A stretch of 64,000 bases of DNA from assembly GCA_947631235.1 (NCBI GenBank), contig CANRKO010000002.1, forward strand, positions 186,001-250,000. The letters run 5' to 3'. The position numbers and the translations under genes are program-made. A model generated the notes under the pieces. It worked only from the letters and a program-made list of their open reading frames with translations, did no database searches and had not been told where the DNA came from. The stretch comes from an uncultured Clostridia bacterium. GTDB lineage: Bacteria > Bacillota > Clostridia > UBA1381. Below, one piece after another: positions 61,423 to 64,000 of this stretch. Each line of letters begins with the position of its first letter. Position 1 is the first letter of the stretch.

Positions 61423-64000
61423 ATGAAAACAAGCAGATTAAGACCCAAATTTAAAATTGCGGCGCGCCGTTTCACGGCGGGCTTGATTTGTATGTTCACC
61501 ATGATTTCAATGATGAATATTGCGCTTCCCGTTTCGGCGGCGGAAGGTGATTCGGCGGCAATGCATTATATTGTCCGCGCGTGGCGTTCCGACGGCAGCT
61601 ATGAGCAAAAAAACGGTTACGTTTACCAAAAGGGTACAGGCGGATATGAATGGACCGGTGAATTGAAACCGGAACAAGGCGTACCGGACACCCTTATAGT
61701 AACGCCGAGCAATTTCGGTGTCAGCGACGGGGAATTTCAGGGCTTTTCGATTTCCTCCGGACAGGATGCCGCGTCGATCAATAAAGACGGCAATTTGGTT
61801 ATAAAGTACAACCCCGATGTGCACGTTGTAAAGGCGCACGCGTTTTTTAAGAACGCGGGCGTGCAGGTCGCGGGCTCGGAAGATGAAGCTGTTTACGGTG
61901 GAGCTGCAGGCTTAAACGATCCCGAACAGGACACCGCCGCGGCATGGGGCTATCCTGAGGGAACAAAGGACGCGGCTACAACCGCTGATTTGTCCAAAAC
62001 TCCCATAACCGAAAATATCGACGGTAAAGATGTATATATAATGAAAAGCGCTGAAGGCTCGGAAGCTGCGGCGAAGGCAAAAGTAGAAGAGCGCTTAGCA
62101 AACAATGAAATTACGGTAAGCGGCAGTACCGAAGGAAGTATCGACTGGGAAACAATCAAACTTACCGACGCTAAGGTTTACAAGACCACAGACGGCTTGC
62201 ACACGGATAAAACGGCTTCCGTTATAAGCGAGGACGAGCGTACATATCAGCTCGATTTGGAGTCCTGGTTCGTCGGCAACAACAAGGCGGATGTAGGTCT
62301 TATTCTTGACGCGTCGGGAAGTATGGCGTTCTCGTCCGCGAGCGACGCAGACGAGGGATTTGAAAAGATTGAAACCACCGGTAAAATGTTTGGAGGCAAT
62401 GATACTAAGGATGATCCTAAACTGACAGACAGAGAAACCATCATAAGTAAAGCTTCCGATACAGGTACCGAAATGGAGGAAGGAAAACAAATCCTTACGG
62501 ACGATGAAGTCAATCAGATTTTCAGAGATCACGTCCCCGGCGAGAGTCAGGGTACTGTAGATCCGACCAAATACACAGACAATTCATCTCTCAGCTACAC
62601 GGGTTACAGCTACTACATATTCGACAAGCGCGCGACCACAAACGAGTACGTGCCCATAGGCTACTGGGACGGCAAGACGGTGCATTATACGAACGAAGAA
62701 CCGACAGAACCGGACGATGAAGGTATGCCCGGACGCGATAGTCTTGTGGGATATTATGATATGCAGAAGGAAACACTATTTTATGCCGACTCATCACATA
62801 ATGCCGATGCAAGAACATGGGGAATAAACCGTATAAAGATGGACTCTGACGGCAGTGCGTTAGAGTCCAATGGAAAGTATGCGAGAAGTATTGCATCAGT
62901 CAGCGCCAGCGATATAAACTTTAGTGACTCCGGCACCGATATAGATGACAATTCACCCACAACAACTAAGGATGACGCGCCTTGGAATCAATTAAACTGG
63001 GATGAAAGTCACGGCTTTAACGTATCGTATGGTAAAAACAGCACGGATAGGAATAAATCACTTCTCCTTGGTCAAGTGGGAAGCAAAAGCTTTACCGTAT
63101 CTTTTACTTTAGCTTCAAGGCATAAATACGGCACGAATACAGAATATAATGAGAAAGAAAGTAAACCTACAGGCGCAAGCCATAATAACCAAGAAGATCA
63201 AATATTATATATAGGTCCGCTTAGCAATCCCGATAAAAATTATGTAAATATACACAGAGGAAACACCAGTAGTGACACAAGACTGAAAATTGGCAGCGGC
63301 GGTGACGGAACTGACAGTTCAATTTACAGCATAAAGGATTTTGACACGATTGTCGATAAAAATACGCCGATTACATACACGCTTACATTTAATTATGACG
63401 CAAGTACAAGCAAAACAAATGTAAAAGTATACAAAGACGGCGAAACCGCCGCATTGCCGGAGAGTGATGGCGGTCATGTTCCCGGCGAAAGCGGATATAA
63501 TATAGATTTGCCTGAAAACTGCTGCGTTATTCTCAACGGTTTGCAAGACACCTACGACGGACAGGATTTGTACGTCGACAACGTATACATATTCAATGAG
63601 GCGCTGTCGTCAAGTGACGTTAAAACGCTTTACAACGATTATCAAAACAACGCCGATGTAAAGGAAACGGGTACGACACAGGCGCAGCCGTGGACGCTTA
63701 CGCCGACGCCGGACACTCCGGATGATCCCGGACTGCACTATTTCACCGTGGGCGAAAGCACATCGGCAACGGCGAGACTCGATGATGATATAACCAAAAC
63801 ATCCGCAGCGGACAGAGCGGGATGGTACTACGTAACTTCGGACTCGACTTGGAAGGATATTCTTGAAGTAGGCACGGCGAAATACATGCACGCGCTTAGA
63901 AATGACGTGCGCGAAGGTAATAAGTACTATTACAACGGCTACAATACCGATACCACGGATGTAACCGCCGAAGGCAAACTCAATGACGAAGTCGACAAGG
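61423..64000 (+). CDS. Large secreted von Willebrand A-domain protein (partial, first 859 residues)
   Basis: The frame is open from ATG 61423 to the window end. A signal peptide with a Tat-like or long basic start (MKTSRLRPKFKIAARRF) ends in LPVSA. A beta-rich N-terminal region follows, then the first MIDAS motif of a vWA domain, VGLILDASGSM, with Asp296-Ser300. Instead of continuing, the vWA fold is interrupted after about residue 304 by a large insert. The insert contains a laminin-G/concanavalin-like domain (VSFTLASRHKYG, then LYVDNVYIFNEALSSSDVKTLY near 720). Later text (GWYYVTSDSTWKD) may re-enter vWA-type sequence. Such proteins are adhesins or pilus tips. From about 62870 to 63600 the DNA is less GC-rich than its neighbours, hinting at separate origin of the insert. 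Confidence 0.82.
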   Translation, partial: MKTSRLRPKFKIAARRFTAGLICMFTMISMMNIALPVSAAEGDSAAMHYIVRAWRSDGSYEQKNGYVYQKGTGGYEWTGELKPEQGVPDTLIVTPSNFGVSDGEFQGFSISSGQDAASINKDGNLVIKYNPDVHVVKAHAFFKNAGVQVAGSEDEAVYGGAAGLNDPEQDTAAAWGYPEGTKDAATTADLSKTPITENIDGKDVYIMKSAEGSEAAAKAKVEERLANNEITVSGSTEGSIDWETIKLTDAKVYKTTDGLHTDKTASVISEDERTYQLDLESWFVGNNKADVGLILDASGSMAFSSASDADEGFEKIETTGKMFGGNDTKDDPKLTDRETIISKASDTGTEMEEGKQILTDDEVNQIFRDHVPGESQGTVDPTKYTDNSSLSYTGYSYYIFDKRATTNEYVPIGYWDGKTVHYTNEEPTEPDDEGMPGRDSLVGYYDMQKETLFYADSSHNADARTWGINRIKMDSDGSALESNGKYARSIASVSASDINFSDSGTDIDDNSPTTTKDDAPWNQLNWDESHGFNVSYGKNSTDRNKSLLLGQVGSKSFTVSFTLASRHKYGTNTEYNEKESKPTGASHNNQEDQILYIGPLSNPDKNYVNIHRGNTSSDTRLKIGSGGDGTDSSIYSIKDFDTIVDKNTPITYTLTFNYDASTSKTNVKVYKDGETAALPESDGGHVPGESGYNIDLPENCCVILNGLQDTYDGQDLYVDNVYIFNEALSSSDVKTLYNDYQNNADVKETGTTQAQPWTLTPTPDTPDDPGLHYFTVGESTSATARLDDDITKTSAADRAGWYYVTSDSTWKDILEVGTAKYMHALRNDVREGNKYYYNGYNTDTTDVTAEGKLNDEVDK

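Overview
The window reads as chromosomal DNA of a spore-forming Clostridia-class Firmicute, probably an uncultured gut or other anaerobic lineage. The evidence is a spoIIE gene behind a Spo0A-type promoter, a T-box in front of pheS, HPr kinase, the murB-rapZ-yvcK-whiA cluster, WalJ, TlyA, an OLE-type large RNA beside dxs, and frequent TTG starts with strong AGGAGG-type ribosome sites. Almost everything is core metabolism or cell envelope. No phage, integrase, transposase, rRNA, tRNA or CRISPR array was seen.

Layout. 1-1756 (minus): 5' part of secA and a YfcE-type phosphodiesterase. 1809-4488: spoIIE and a 54-residue acidic ORF. 4513-9087: T-box, pheS, a P-loop kinase-like gene and pheT. 9152-12374: a secreted NlpC/P60 protein and a small membrane protein. 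12372-13196: a HAD hydrolase. 13278-19451: a SWIM/SNF2 helicase, a GT-C-like membrane protein, a Yip1-like protein and RidA. 19498-22401 (minus): rpmB, then murA-walJ-rlmH. 22838-28996: DUF5684, hprK, PHP, murB, rapZ, yvcK, whiA. 29231-36085: dnaE, a TRAP (mtrB) homologue, DUF2007, pfkA and pyk. 36105-37487: a thioesterase and a D-2-hydroxyacid dehydrogenase. 37553-43853 (minus): OLE RNA, oapA, dxs, tlyA, ispE and two paralogous coiled-coil membrane proteins. 44001-45947: prfA and an SDR. 46006-49576 (minus): proB, proA and an L,D-transpeptidase. 49734-52563: THF riboswitch with folT, then prs and a nucleotidyltransferase. 52739-53200: a candidate rod-shaped non-coding RNA and a 45-residue ORF. 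53524-58175: two secreted proteins, one a GH2 enzyme. 58223-60127 (minus): leuA with a leucine-rich leader peptide. 60188-61085: DUF3737. 61314-64000: a large secreted vWA protein that runs off the window.

RNA-level regulation is dense: T-box (pheST), THF-I riboswitch (folT), leader-peptide attenuator (leuA), TRAP protein (mtrB), OLE RNA and a possible 6S-like RNA. Three families of short dispersed palindromic repeats fill the gaps between genes. One family, built on GGGGACACTAAAA, sits at three of the five convergent gene ends.

The points most worth a second look are the OLE-oapA-dxs operon, the TRAP homologue in a glycolytic operon with a changed RNA-contact residue, the rod-like RNA with its own consensus promoter, the leuA attenuator, and the 21-bp-spaced spoIIE promoter with Spo0A boxes. 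All identifications come from reading the sequence and remembered family motifs. No database search was run.
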